64,000 nucleotides of DNA from Bradyrhizobium archetypum (GTDB lineage: Bacteria > Pseudomonadota > Alphaproteobacteria > Rhizobiales > Xanthobacteraceae). The stretch is from positions 372,001-436,000 of the forward strand of contig NZ_JAAVLW010000001.1 in assembly GCF_013114835.1 (NCBI RefSeq), written 5' to 3'. The notes beneath the pieces are model-generated. The model searched no databases. It saw only the letters and a list, made by a program, of their open reading frames with translations, and was not told where the DNA came from. This document shows, piece by piece, positions 8,385 to 18,000 of this stretch. The number at the start of each line of letters is the position of its first letter. The first letter of the stretch is position 1. The translations under genes and the position numbers were made by a program.

Positions 8385-8768
8385 CTACTGCACCATGCTT
8401 GCCGGCCTCGCCTCGGCGACAAGCCGCAGCGAGCCGGCCTTATCCGTATCAGGGTCCGGACCGGCCGCGATCGGATCGGCCAGAGGTGGCGGCGACTTCT
8501 GAATGTGCTTCGTAAATATCCTGACGACCTGCCCCTTCACGCACGGGCTTTTGTCGAAGATATCGGATGCGATGCGCTCGACGGCATCCCTCAATGACAA
8601 GAACTGCGCCTGTCTCGCCATGCTCTCCGTACCCCTGACGCCTCCGAGTTCGTCCATCGCGGCGTCGCTGATCTGGCACTCGACCGTATCCGCCTCGTTC
8701 AGCATGGTGAACCTGAACGCCAGGCGTTCGTTGTCGTGTCCTATGATTCGGTCGCGGGTCAGTGGCAT
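8385..8768 (-). CDS. DUF1488-like small protein
   Basis: The 127-residue protein starts MPLTRDRIIGHDNERLAFRF and has the segment FTMLNEADTVECQISDAAMDEL, which resembles the DUF1488 family of small proteins with a VxCxIS motif. Residues 65-90 include a single cysteine (SPCVKG). The last 30 residues are proline rich and look disordered. Function is unknown. It lies upstream of another small unknown gene on the same strand with a 129-base gap. Confidence 0.55.
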   Translation of the reverse strand: MPLTRDRIIGHDNERLAFRFTMLNEADTVECQISDAAMDELGGVRGTESMARQAQFLSLRDAVERIASDIFDKSPCVKGQVVRIFTKHIQKSPPPLADPIAAGPDPDTDKAGSLRLVAEARPASMVQ

Positions 8769-8995
8769 CGGACGGCCGCCTTGGGCGGTTAGCTGGAGAC
8801 GATTGCAGGAGGCGCCAGAGAGGCGCTGAGGCCTTCCCTAGTGAGCCAACTCGTCAAAAATTGGGCTGGAGCACGTCGGACCTGGATCGCCGCGAAGCTA
8901 GGACGCTTGCCGCAGCTCGGCCTGATTGGCGGCGACGGCGACAGTAGCTGACGCCCCGAGGGGTCACCTCCGGCGCTGAGCGGCTGGATCGCGGG

Positions 8996-11900
8996 TCACA
9001 CGCTCAGATCGTGCTGCGTATGGGCGTGAGCGCTCGCCGCATGGTGGTGCTGGACATCGATATCGTCAACCGAATGCTGGCCTGCTGAAGAATGTTCAAA
9101 CGCTGCCACTTCGCCTGAGATCGCGATGCCCTTGGCGCTCGCCGAGGCGTGCGCAACATCCGCGAGGTCAATGGAGGCCAGGCCGTGAGAGCCGGAAATC
9201 GCGGGCTTGAAGTGGAATGTGTCTCCAAGCCCGTGCGAATCGATAGCCGCTGAGTGGCTTCCTCCATGGGCATTGAAGGGCTGCACGGAATGATGCGAGT
9301 CGGCGTGCGAATACGCGTTTGAGTTGGCATCCTGTCCTTTTAGAACTTCCGCGGATACGGCGTTGAAACCCTTACCCTTTAAATGGACATCGAGGTCGCC
9401 TATCTTCGCGTCGCTGTGGGAGTGCCAGATCCCGCCATGATCATCGCAAGTCATGCCATGATTAATGTGCAGCTCGTTGCCTGCGTGCGCAGCAGCTTTT
9501 TCGTGGTGATCGCTCTTGCGGATCGAAGCCACCGCGGTGCCGTCGCTGGTTACGCTGTCGAGCGGCGGCGGCAGATCGAACACGAAGTTATCGCCTAATA
9601 GTGCCGCAACGTGAGTGGACTGCGATTCGGCGGACTGTTCGCTCGCCAGGGCAAGCGTCGCCTCACCGGTGACTTCGGTCGAAAACGCGCGGACTTGGTC
9701 GGGGCTGGTAACTCTTGCAAAATCGATCGCATCATTCCGACCTTGCGCGGTATCGACGTTGCCGTCCACGACGGTCGTTTGCGCAGTCCAATTCCAATCG
9801 GCGACATTCCCGCTGTCATTTGCGGTCCAATTGAACAAAACGTCAGTAGCCGCCGTCGATGTCGTGACATCAGCCGCGCCTTCTTGCACCGTCGCGGTCA
9901 GTTCAAGATTGACCGGCTCGGCGGCCGCCACGACGGGCGCCGCCGTCGATTCTGTGACGAAATCTGAGGCCTTGACGGTCGCAATCCCCTGGAGATGGAT
10001 CTCCAACAGGCCGGAATCTCCGACATCAAGGCTTTGGTTCGCCGAATTGACATACACGATCGTTTCATTGCTCGTGCTGTCATAGAACCAGGCGATGGTG
10101 TGCGCCGGCACAGAGGTGCTTGTGGATGTCAGCGCCAAAAAGGCAAGTGCGCCGAGCGCCGTCAAATCGATCTTGTCGGATCCCGATACAAAGTCGGAGA
10201 TGGTGTCGAACCGGGCTGCGCTGGAATCCGCCACGGACAAATAAACGAAACGGTCGTTTCCGTGGCTACCTGTGAGAAAGTCCGCCCCATACCCACCGAC
10301 GATGGTATCGCAGCCGTTATTTGCGTTGATCGTATCACTTCCCGAGCCTCCGTAGATCGTGTCATCCCCGTCATTGCCCTTGACAGTGTCGTTACCGGAG
10401 CCGGCGTAGATAATGTCAGCCTTGCCGGTGCCGTTGAGGGTGTCATTCCCGGCACCCCCATAAACCATTTGGCCGTCGTTGCCTCCTCCCGCGATGTTGT
10501 CGCCTCTAGGTGTCCCATAAACGTACGGCGGATCGCATACTACCACTGCCCCAGTGGCCAAGTTGTCGAAATCATTGGGGTCCGCGTCGCTGGTGCCGTG
10601 GATGGTAATCGTCACGACCTGCGCGGTGCCGTCTGCGGTGGTTATCGTGAAGGTGTCGGTCAGCGTGTCGCCGGTGTCGAGCGCCTGCACCACACCGTTC
10701 GTATCGTCGAGCGTGTAAGTCCACACGCCAGCCGCCGTCATCGTGAAGAAGCCATACCCGCCCGCGCTCGCTGTTGGCGAGCTGACCGCCGCGAAAGTGT
10801 TGGACGGATTGTCCACGTCGCTGGCGGTGAGCTTGCCAGTCGCGGTCGGCGTACCGGACGTACAGCCGCCGGCCTCGATCACTGCGCCGGTCGTGGTGCC
10901 GGAAATGACGGCTGGGTCGTTGGTACCAGCGATGGTGATCGTCACCACCTGCGCGGTGCCATCGACGGTGGTTATCGTGAAGCTGTCGGTCAGCGTGTCG
11001 CCGACATTGAGCGCCTGCACCACGCAGTTCGTATCGTCGAGCGTGTAGGTCCACACGCCTTCCGCCGTCATCGTGAAGAAGCCATAGCCGGCTGCGCTCG
11101 CTGTCGGCGAGCTGACCGCCGTGAAAACGTTGGGCGGATTGTCCACATCAGTGCTGGTGAGCGTGCCAGTCGCGATCGGCGTACCGGGCGTACAGCCGGC
11201 CTCGATCACTGCGCCGGTCGTGGTGCCGGAAATGACGGCCGCATCATTGGTGCCGTTGATAGTGATCGTCACCACCTGCGCGGTGCCGTCTATGGTCGTA
11301 ACGGTGAAGCTGTCGGTCAGCGTATCGCCGACACCGAGCGCCTGCACTGTACTGTTGGCGTTGTCGAGCGTGTAGGTCCAAACGCCATCTGAGGTAATTG
11401 TGAATGTGCCGTAGCCGCCCGCACTGCCCTGTGGCGAGCTGACCGCCGTGAAGGTGTTGGGCGGATCGTCGACATCGGTGTCGGTGAGCGTGCCGGTTGC
11501 GGTCGGCGCGCCAGGCGCGGCGCTGCCAGCCTCGATCGCAGCGCCGGTCGTGATGCCCGAAATGGTGGCCGCGTCGTTGGTCCCATTGATGGTGATTGTG
11601 AAGGCCTGGCTGGCCGAGAGTGTGCCGTCCGACACGACAACAATGAAGTTTTCGGTCGTGGGTGTCTTTAAGGCGTTGATCGCATTACTGTCGGGAACGA
11701 AGGTATAGGCGCCGGTGGTGCTGTTGACATACAGCGTGCCATAGAGGCCCGTCTTCGACACATCATAGGGCACGCCGTTCCATACCGTACTGCCGGCGCT
11801 GCCCCCGCTGATGCCGTAGGTTAGTACGGCGTTGCTATTGGAGCTGCTGGCAACGAACGTGCCGCTCGTCGCGGTGAACTCGTCAAACGCCACCGTGTCG

Positions 11901-12826
11901 ATTTCGGCCGGTCCCGCCACCGCCGTCAGCGTCGGCGGCGGAGGCGGTGGAGGTAAGGCAGTTATGATCGTGAGCTCGGGAGCTACGTTGATGAACGGTA
12001 GCGGGGGAAGCGAATTTTGCAACGACGGGGCGTCAGTCTGAATAAAGTTAATCCGCTCCACTGGCAGCGGATTGACGGGCGGAGGCGTGCTCGAGCCGGA
12101 GGGTCCCTGCCCTTTGGTTAGATTGGCAAGCACATCCTGCTGGGCCGCCTGCAACTCATCCATTCGAGTAACGGTATTCGCGACCTGGTTCACACTGACC
12201 GAGGATCCACTTTTCCGTAAGACGATTGTCTCTCCGGGATCGTCAACAATGATGTGTCGCGGGATCGCCTCCTTGGTCACGAGCTCGAATACGCCGTGCT
12301 CGAGGTCCTTGTATGCGATGCTGTCGTCGTCCAGGAACGTGATGTTGGGCTCCGCGGCCTGCACTTCCTTCATAACTGAAAAGATCAGAGCGGTGAGCGA
12401 CAGCATGCCGATCCCGCGGGCATGGGACCGGGCCCGAATGCTTCCAAGCGGCGTATCGACGCTGACTGAGCCGGTTTTCGCTACCCGGCCGGCAATGAAA
12501 CTGAAGGCCCCGCTGGTGACGCAGAACTGAGCCGAATGCAAGGCGGTGTCGGAATTGCAGACAAATTCGGTTAGCACCACGCGAGTGCCGCCGGACAGAT
12601 CGAACACGGTGTCGTCGATGAAGCGAATTCCGATGCGTCCGTCGGCCGCGGTCTCGATCACGTCGCCTTGGCAAACTGCATCGCCAACCGTGACTTGGAC
12701 GGCAGCGCCGCCCGCCCGCCTGAGCGTCCCGCATCCGATCGCTGTCTGAATATTGCCGATGATTTGGGGAAGCAGGCCCCCGGCGTCCTGACACACGTCC
12801 CCGAACTCGTGGGACCAAATAAACAT
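8996..12826 (-). CDS. Giant FecR-VCBS-RTX surface/secreted protein
   Basis: The 1276-residue protein is modular. Residues about 40-150 form a FecR-type beta domain (GDVIETAADGRIGIRF and later RVAKTGSVSVDTPLGSI). Residues 290-310 are proline rich. From about 310 come a cadherin-like/VCBS bilobal module and three near-identical 109-residue VCBS repeats (each with GVWTYTLD and DGTAQVVTI). Around residues 780-850 are RTX calcium-binding nonapeptides (YGGAGNDTL, YAGSGNDTV). The last 330 residues are acidic then histidine rich. There is no N-terminal signal peptide, which fits type I secretion; no type I transporter is in the window. It is probably an adhesin or matrix protein. Confidence 0.85.
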   Translation of the reverse strand: MFIWSHEFGDVCQDAGGLLPQIIGNIQTAIGCGTLRRAGGAAVQVTVGDAVCQGDVIETAADGRIGIRFIDDTVFDLSGGTRVVLTEFVCNSDTALHSAQFCVTSGAFSFIAGRVAKTGSVSVDTPLGSIRARSHARGIGMLSLTALIFSVMKEVQAAEPNITFLDDDSIAYKDLEHGVFELVTKEAIPRHIIVDDPGETIVLRKSGSSVSVNQVANTVTRMDELQAAQQDVLANLTKGQGPSGSSTPPPVNPLPVERINFIQTDAPSLQNSLPPLPFINVAPELTIITALPPPPPPPTLTAVAGPAEIDTVAFDEFTATSGTFVASSSNSNAVLTYGISGGSAGSTVWNGVPYDVSKTGLYGTLYVNSTTGAYTFVPDSNAINALKTPTTENFIVVVSDGTLSASQAFTITINGTNDAATISGITTGAAIEAGSAAPGAPTATGTLTDTDVDDPPNTFTAVSSPQGSAGGYGTFTITSDGVWTYTLDNANSTVQALGVGDTLTDSFTVTTIDGTAQVVTITINGTNDAAVISGTTTGAVIEAGCTPGTPIATGTLTSTDVDNPPNVFTAVSSPTASAAGYGFFTMTAEGVWTYTLDDTNCVVQALNVGDTLTDSFTITTVDGTAQVVTITIAGTNDPAVISGTTTGAVIEAGGCTSGTPTATGKLTASDVDNPSNTFAAVSSPTASAGGYGFFTMTAAGVWTYTLDDTNGVVQALDTGDTLTDTFTITTADGTAQVVTITIHGTSDADPNDFDNLATGAVVVCDPPYVYGTPRGDNIAGGGNDGQMVYGGAGNDTLNGTGKADIIYAGSGNDTVKGNDGDDTIYGGSGSDTINANNGCDTIVGGYGADFLTGSHGNDRFVYLSVADSSAARFDTISDFVSGSDKIDLTALGALAFLALTSTSTSVPAHTIAWFYDSTSNETIVYVNSANQSLDVGDSGLLEIHLQGIATVKASDFVTESTAAPVVAAAEPVNLELTATVQEGAADVTTSTAATDVLFNWTANDSGNVADWNWTAQTTVVDGNVDTAQGRNDAIDFARVTSPDQVRAFSTEVTGEATLALASEQSAESQSTHVAALLGDNFVFDLPPPLDSVTSDGTAVASIRKSDHHEKAAAHAGNELHINHGMTCDDHGGIWHSHSDAKIGDLDVHLKGKGFNAVSAEVLKGQDANSNAYSHADSHHSVQPFNAHGGSHSAAIDSHGLGDTFHFKPAISGSHGLASIDLADVAHASASAKGIAISGEVAAFEHSSAGQHSVDDIDVQHHHAASAHAHTQHDLSV
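10250..10500 (-). other. RTX calcium-binding nonapeptide region
   Basis: This part of the giant protein encodes about seven GGxGxDxxx-like units (YGGAGNDTL, YAGSGNDTV, YGGSGSDTI, VGGYGADFL, TGSHGNDRF). In RTX proteins such units bind calcium and fold a beta roll after type I export. The array ends with the FDTISDFVSGSDKIDL segment commonly seen after RTX arrays. Confidence 0.88.
10590..11595 (-). repeat. Three tandem VCBS-encoding DNA repeats, about 327-330 bases each
   Basis: Landmark sequences recur at regular spacing: a GCCGGTCGTG(G/A)TG segment occurs at 10886, 11213 and 11543. The units encode VCBS domains within the giant RTX protein. The two central units are nearly identical at the DNA level, which suggests recent duplication or gene conversion and makes copy number likely to vary between strains. 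Confidence 0.85.
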
Positions 12827-13271
12827 TAGCTTCGACCTCGCCTGCTCAAATCATTCAGGCCCAGCGTGGTGCCGCAGTTTTTTTGGCTTTGCCTACGCCG
12901 TGAGGTCAAAATATCCTGGCGTTGACAGCCTTGAGCTCGCCCGCCGAAACGTCCTGATCTAAAATAACTGTATCTATCCAGAAAAGAGACGCGCTTAAAC
13001 GCAACATAGTACACGTTGCAGGAATTAAATCGTACCGTAGCGAGCGCGGCACTTCCTATCAAGAATTGTTGAAATTATTAGCTTCGCGGAATGTGACCTT
13101 TTAGTGGCCGACCGTCGACCTCGGGATTAGGGTGGCTTATTGACTGGACGAGTCCCTTGTGACTGGTCTTTAATGAGACGTCTGGCTTCGTTTATTGAGG
13201 CTTTAGCTGGCGATTCAACGAAGATCGTCGGACGGCCACGCGAGTAAGATCTTCTCGGGAAGGAGGGGATC
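12827..13271. other. Divergent intergenic region between the two FecR-domain genes
   Basis: This 445-base stretch is noticeably less GC rich than its neighbours and separates the giant RTX gene from the small FecR gene. It contains AT-rich tracts (for example near 12957-12972 and 13025-13080) that could hold both promoters. I see no credible gene; short frames here lack ribosome sites. Its composition fits acquisition of the locus by transfer, but that is inference. Confidence 0.45.
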
Positions 13272-13916
13272 ATGCGTACACATACGATTATCTTATTGGC
13301 GAGCTTCGGTTTAGGGTTAGCCAGCATTTTACCTGGTCCCGCCTTGGCGCAAATCAATTCTGCCCGGCCCGCGGTTCAGGACCTCGCATCAAAGCCCATA
13401 GGGAAAGTTGTCGCCGCCACAGGTTCGGTCACAATTGAGCGTGCGGACGCGATGGTCATTCAGGCAAACGTCTCTGGTCAACCCGTTCAGACGAAGGTTG
13501 GCGATCTCGTCTATCTTGGCGACGTGGTCCAGACCGGAGCCGATGGCCGGGTCGGGATCAATTTTACCGATGGCACGTCGTTCAATTTGTCGAACAACGC
13601 GCGCATGGCCCTGAGCGAGTTCGTGTACGACCCAAACGGGAAGTCCAATTCGACCTTGTTCAATCTAACCAAGGGAACGTTCACTTTCGTTGCCGGCAAC
13701 ATCGCAAAGAGTGGCGATATGAAGGTCGATACGCCTGCTGCAACCATGGGCATCCGAGGCACCACGCCGCATGTCGAAATTTCGGATGATGGGACAGTGA
13801 AATTTTCCACGCTGATCGAAGAGGGCAAAAGCAAGCTTACGAAAAAGGCCCGGATTCCCGCGGCACAGCAACCCGAACAAACCTATCGCAAACCGAACAT
13901 CTGTCGGGGCTGCTAG
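13272..13916 (+). CDS. Exported FecR-domain protein
   Basis: The 214-residue protein has a signal peptide (HTIILLASFGLGLASILP, cleavage near ALAQ) and one FecR beta domain, including GDLVYLGDVVQTGADGRVG, then GTSFNLSNNARMALSEF and MKVDTPAATMGIRGT. The domain is closely similar in layout to the FecR domain of the divergent giant RTX protein. Unlike true FecR anti-sigma factors it has no cytoplasmic helix or membrane anchor. A very strong ribosome site (GGAAGGAGGGG) precedes the ATG. A role in assembling or presenting the neighbouring surface protein is an inference from proximity and the shared domain. Confidence 0.8.
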   Translation: MRTHTIILLASFGLGLASILPGPALAQINSARPAVQDLASKPIGKVVAATGSVTIERADAMVIQANVSGQPVQTKVGDLVYLGDVVQTGADGRVGINFTDGTSFNLSNNARMALSEFVYDPNGKSNSTLFNLTKGTFTFVAGNIAKSGDMKVDTPAATMGIRGTTPHVEISDDGTVKFSTLIEEGKSKLTKKARIPAAQQPEQTYRKPNICRGC

Positions 13917-13953
13917 ACCATCGCACATTCCAGTTCCCAACAAGGGCCCTGAC

Positions 13954-14814
13954 ATGGAATTTGGTTCGAGAGGCGACAACATCGGCGGCGTGGCACCCCT
14001 GCTCATCTTGCTGTTGCTTGGGTCACCGGTGGCGGCGCAGAACGCGAAGAAGGATAGCTATCTCAGGCACATCGAGCTGTGCAACGCCGCGGATCACGCC
14101 TCGCTCGCATCGCGTATTGATGGTTGCACGGCGTTCATCGATTCCGGCAAAGGTACGACAACGGCCTTGGCGATCGCCTATAACAATCGTGGCAACGCCC
14201 GTACCACAAGTGGGGATCACGACCTCGCCATCCAGGACTTCGATCAATCGATCAAGCTCAATCCAACTTACGCCAAGCCCTTCAACAACCGCGGTGTGGC
14301 GTACGTGCGGAAGGGCCAATACGACCGGGCCATCAAAGCGTTCGACGACGCGATCAAGCTCAAGCCCGATTACGGCGAGGCGTTCGCCAACCGTGCCGGA
14401 GCCTACCTGAAAAAGAATGACTACGATCGGGCGGCGCGGGACTATGACGAGGCAATTCGTCTTGAGCCCAAATCGGAAGCGGTGTGGAACGGACGCTGCT
14501 GGACCCGCGCCATCCTTGGCGCGCTGCAGGCGGCCCTCGAAGATTGCAACAAGGCGCTTCAGTCGGAGCCGAACAACGCGGTAGCGTTTGACTCGCGTGG
14601 ACTGGTCCACCTGAAGATGGGCCAGCTCGGCGCGGCTATCGATGATTATAGTTCCGCGCTGCGGTTCAACCCGAAGCTGGCGAGCGCGCTCTACGGGCGC
14701 GGGCTTGCCAGGCTAAAGAACGGCGACAAGGCCGGCAGCGATTCCGATATATCAGCGGCACAGGCAATTCAGGCCAAGATCAGTGACGATTTCGCGCGCT
14801 TTGGCGTGCGCTAG
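13954..14814 (+). CDS. Exported tetratricopeptide-repeat protein
   Basis: The 286-residue product has a hydrophobic export segment (APLLILLLLGSPVAAQ) near residues 14-30. About six TPR units follow (for example AYNNRGNARTTSGDHDLAIQDFDQSIKLNP and repeats with PFNNRGVAYVRKGQYDRAIKAFD spacing). TPR proteins act as protein-protein scaffolds; here the location should be periplasmic or outer-membrane associated. It starts 37 bases after the FecR gene and is probably in its operon, so it may help export or assemble the surface protein. Confidence 0.82.
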   Translation: MEFGSRGDNIGGVAPLLILLLLGSPVAAQNAKKDSYLRHIELCNAADHASLASRIDGCTAFIDSGKGTTTALAIAYNNRGNARTTSGDHDLAIQDFDQSIKLNPTYAKPFNNRGVAYVRKGQYDRAIKAFDDAIKLKPDYGEAFANRAGAYLKKNDYDRAARDYDEAIRLEPKSEAVWNGRCWTRAILGALQAALEDCNKALQSEPNNAVAFDSRGLVHLKMGQLGAAIDDYSSALRFNPKLASALYGRGLARLKNGDKAGSDSDISAAQAIQAKISDDFARFGVR

Positions 14815-15046
14815 AGGCTCGTCAACCAGAGCTTCGGATTGCTGCCAGATCCACATTTCGATCAAGCCGAGCGCGCCGATGTGAACCGCCCGCCTGGCCG
14901 TGTCCGCACCCTCGCCTTCCCGGGCTCGTTCGTACTGCGAACGATCTTAGACCGGCAAAGTTTTTCGTGAAGGGAAACTCACTCGAGCCGCTTGGCCGAC
15001 CATTGAGTACAAGCCTGTCGAGAACAATCTCTTCTCGACGGTTCAG

Positions 15047-18000
15047 CTATCTCGCTGCCCCAACCCGCCTGACACCGGCGATCGCGGGCAAGGCGCCGGT
15101 GTGGACCGGCTCGCTTCCAGACATCTCCGGCGACAGCGGCGCGCGTGCGGTGGCGTCCGGGAAACGAATCTTCATTTCGCGAATGAAGCCGTCGAGCGTA
15201 TCGACGCTGGCAGCCATCTTGGCGATCAGAGCAAATTCGGCGCTGTTGGACGCGGCGGGCTTGCTCGCGGTATCGAACGCGAACCGATCGGCCTCGCCGG
15301 TCATCAGGGGCGCGTATTTCTCCCGGAAGCGGCCCAGACCAATCGCGTCCTCTGCCAGCGCATAGCCCACGACGGCGCGGATCATGTCACTCTTCTCGGC
15401 GGCGTCGAGCGGTTTGAAATCACGCCAGCGATCACCGTAATACAGTTCGATCTGTTCGGATGCCTCTCGCCACTGCCGCGACGCCCAATAGATGTCGGAG
15501 CGCAGCCGGATCGCTTCGCGGCCGGGGATGTTGGAGATGATATCGAGCGCAAGGTCGTGGCGACCGACATCGCTCTGGGCCCGCGCTTCCAGGAGCAGCC
15601 GCTGCTGTCGCAGTTCGCCGGACAGATCGGCGATCCGCGTCAGGCGCAGTGCCATGATCGCCCGGTCCGGCTTGCGATTGGCCAGATAGACCATGGCAAG
15701 GCGCGCCGCCACCTGCGCGCGCGCCGCACCCTCCAGGCGCTTGTCGACCTGGTACTGCAATAGTTCAGCGGCCTGGTCGAGCAGGTCGATCGCGGCGAGC
15801 CGGTCCGCAAGGCGCCGGATCATCTCGTCACCCCGCCGGCCGATCGGCGTCAACTCGCGATACTCGTAGAACATGGCGAGCGCATCGACCGGCTTCATGT
15901 CGTCGCCTTTTTGGCCGAGGTAGATCTCCGCGAACAGCGCGGATGCGGCATCCTGGCCCTGCCGCGACAGTTCGGAATTGGGCTGCAGCTTGGTTGCCGT
16001 CTTGGCGGCGGCGAGCGCTTCGGCATAGCGCCCGGTTTCGGCATAGATCTGGGTCAGCTTGTTCAACGCCCTCAACTCGATCGCGTCGCCGCGCCAGATT
16101 ACCGACAACGTCTCCAGTTCGCGGGTCAACTCGGCCTGCCCGAGTTCGCCGCGCCTGTAGCGCAGCAGGGCCTCCAGCAGCGTCGCCTCCGCCGAGGCCT
16201 CCCGGTCACCTGATTGCGCTGCGAACCTGTAGGCGTCGAGTGCATCCTTCTCGTGTCCCAGTGCCTCGGCGAGACGCCCGCGCAGCACCGCGATCTCGGG
16301 CTTCATCTCGTTGGGAATGCCGATCACTTCGAGTTCGTTGCGCCGCCGCGCGGCCCCGCCGTAATCCTTTACTTCGAGCGCGGCGCGCATCGCATCGGCG
16401 ATGACGATGCGCTGCAGTTCCGGCGGCAGCGCGGCAATCGAGAATTCGGCGTTCTTGAATTTTTCACGCGCGACCGCCCATTTTTCCTGACGGGCGAACG
16501 CGAACCCCTTCCACAATTGGGAATCGTAACCGTTGCCGATCGCCGGATTGGCAAGATCCTTCAGCGCCCGCTCGGGATGGCCGATCAGGATGCTCGCGAC
16601 CGCATGCACCATCAGCACGGCGGCATCCTCATTGCCCTGGTTGGTTTCGGAGAGGATGAGGTTGGTGACCCCGCTCGCCTCCTGATACATCCCGCGCGAC
16701 ATGTAGAAGTTAGCAAGTGCGAGGCGGGCGTGCGCTTTTTGCCCGGGGTCCGCGGTGGCGGCGGCCTTGATCAACGAATCCAGCCGCGGGAAGAATTTCT
16801 CTTCCCGGTTCTTGCGCCATTCGTTGGCATCGAACAGCGGCCGCACCGCCGCGGTGGCGCGTTCGGCGGAAACATCGGCGGACGACAACGTCAATCCGCC
16901 GGGCCGGCCGAGCATGACCTTGTCGGCGCCGACCTCAGCGTTGATGTCATCGGAATTGGGATGGACCACCACGCCGTGAACGGATTCCAGCAGCGACAGC
17001 TCGACGAAATCCTGTCGCTTGATGAGGCCGCGGGTCGGGGGCATCGCAGTCACGACCAACAGCGTATCGCCGGCGTCGGGGTCGACCAGCCGGTGTATTG
17101 CACCGGGAGCCGCCAGCGGCACGGCGACGCTGGCGAGCGCGGGATCGGTAATGTTGCGCAGCACCGCCAGCGGTAGCGGTGGCGTCTGGCCACGATCGGC
17201 GAAGGTCAGCGTCCACTCTGCGCTGTTGGAGCGGCCTTCGCTCTCGAGCGAGGGGATCTGCGGCCGGTTGAGGCGGATGCGGATGGCCTGGCCCTTTTCC
17301 AGCGGCAGCCGGCTGACATCGCCGATGATGGCGCCTCCATTGGTCCGGATCGGTTCGATATCGATCGGTTTGCCATGGTCGAACACCAACCATACCGTGT
17401 CGGCGCGACGGAACAGCGCAGCCGGGGTTGGCCCGGCGAAAGAGAAGGTCACGCGCAGCCCATCGCTGTCGCGCCTCGCTTCGACGGAAGCGGCCTTGGC
17501 GCCGCTTTCCGGCGACGGACTCGACATGGCCGGCGCTGCTTTCTTTGGCGGCTCGGTGGGAGACAGAGCCTGTTTCGGCGCCTCGAGCTTCGGCGCTTCC
17601 GCCGCGACGGCCCGGATCGGTTCGGCGGGCAGCGCCGCTTTCGCGGCATCGACCGGAGCTGGTGATTTCTCCGGCGCCACCTTCTCGGCCGGGAGAGCGG
17701 CGTTGGCATCGGCAGACGTCCCATTTTCGACGGCAGGCGCAGCGGCCTCGGCTGGTGCGGGTTTGATCTCGATCTTTGCCTGTTCGGCAATCATTTCCGA
17801 GGTAGCAGGCGGAATCTCTGCCGGCTGCTGCGGCGGGGAGTCTTTCAGGACCTTGTCGCGCGAAACCCGTGAGGCGGACCCAGGCTTGGCCGGTGCGGGC
17901 GGCTTGCCCGCTGCCTGCGGCTCAGCCAAAGCGGGCTTTTCCGCCTGCTGGAAGGCGACATCGATCACATAGTTCTTTTCCTCGCGGAACGAGTGCACGT

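Noticed and set aside
9995..11392. 465-residue plus-strand frame opposite the RTX protein
   Set aside because: It is the shadow of the VCBS repeats on the other strand, with arginine-, glycine- and histidine-rich composition and no recognisable family.
13127..13357. Minus-strand 76-residue frame at the FecR gene start
   Set aside because: It overlaps the signal peptide region of the strongly supported FecR gene and has no ribosome site.
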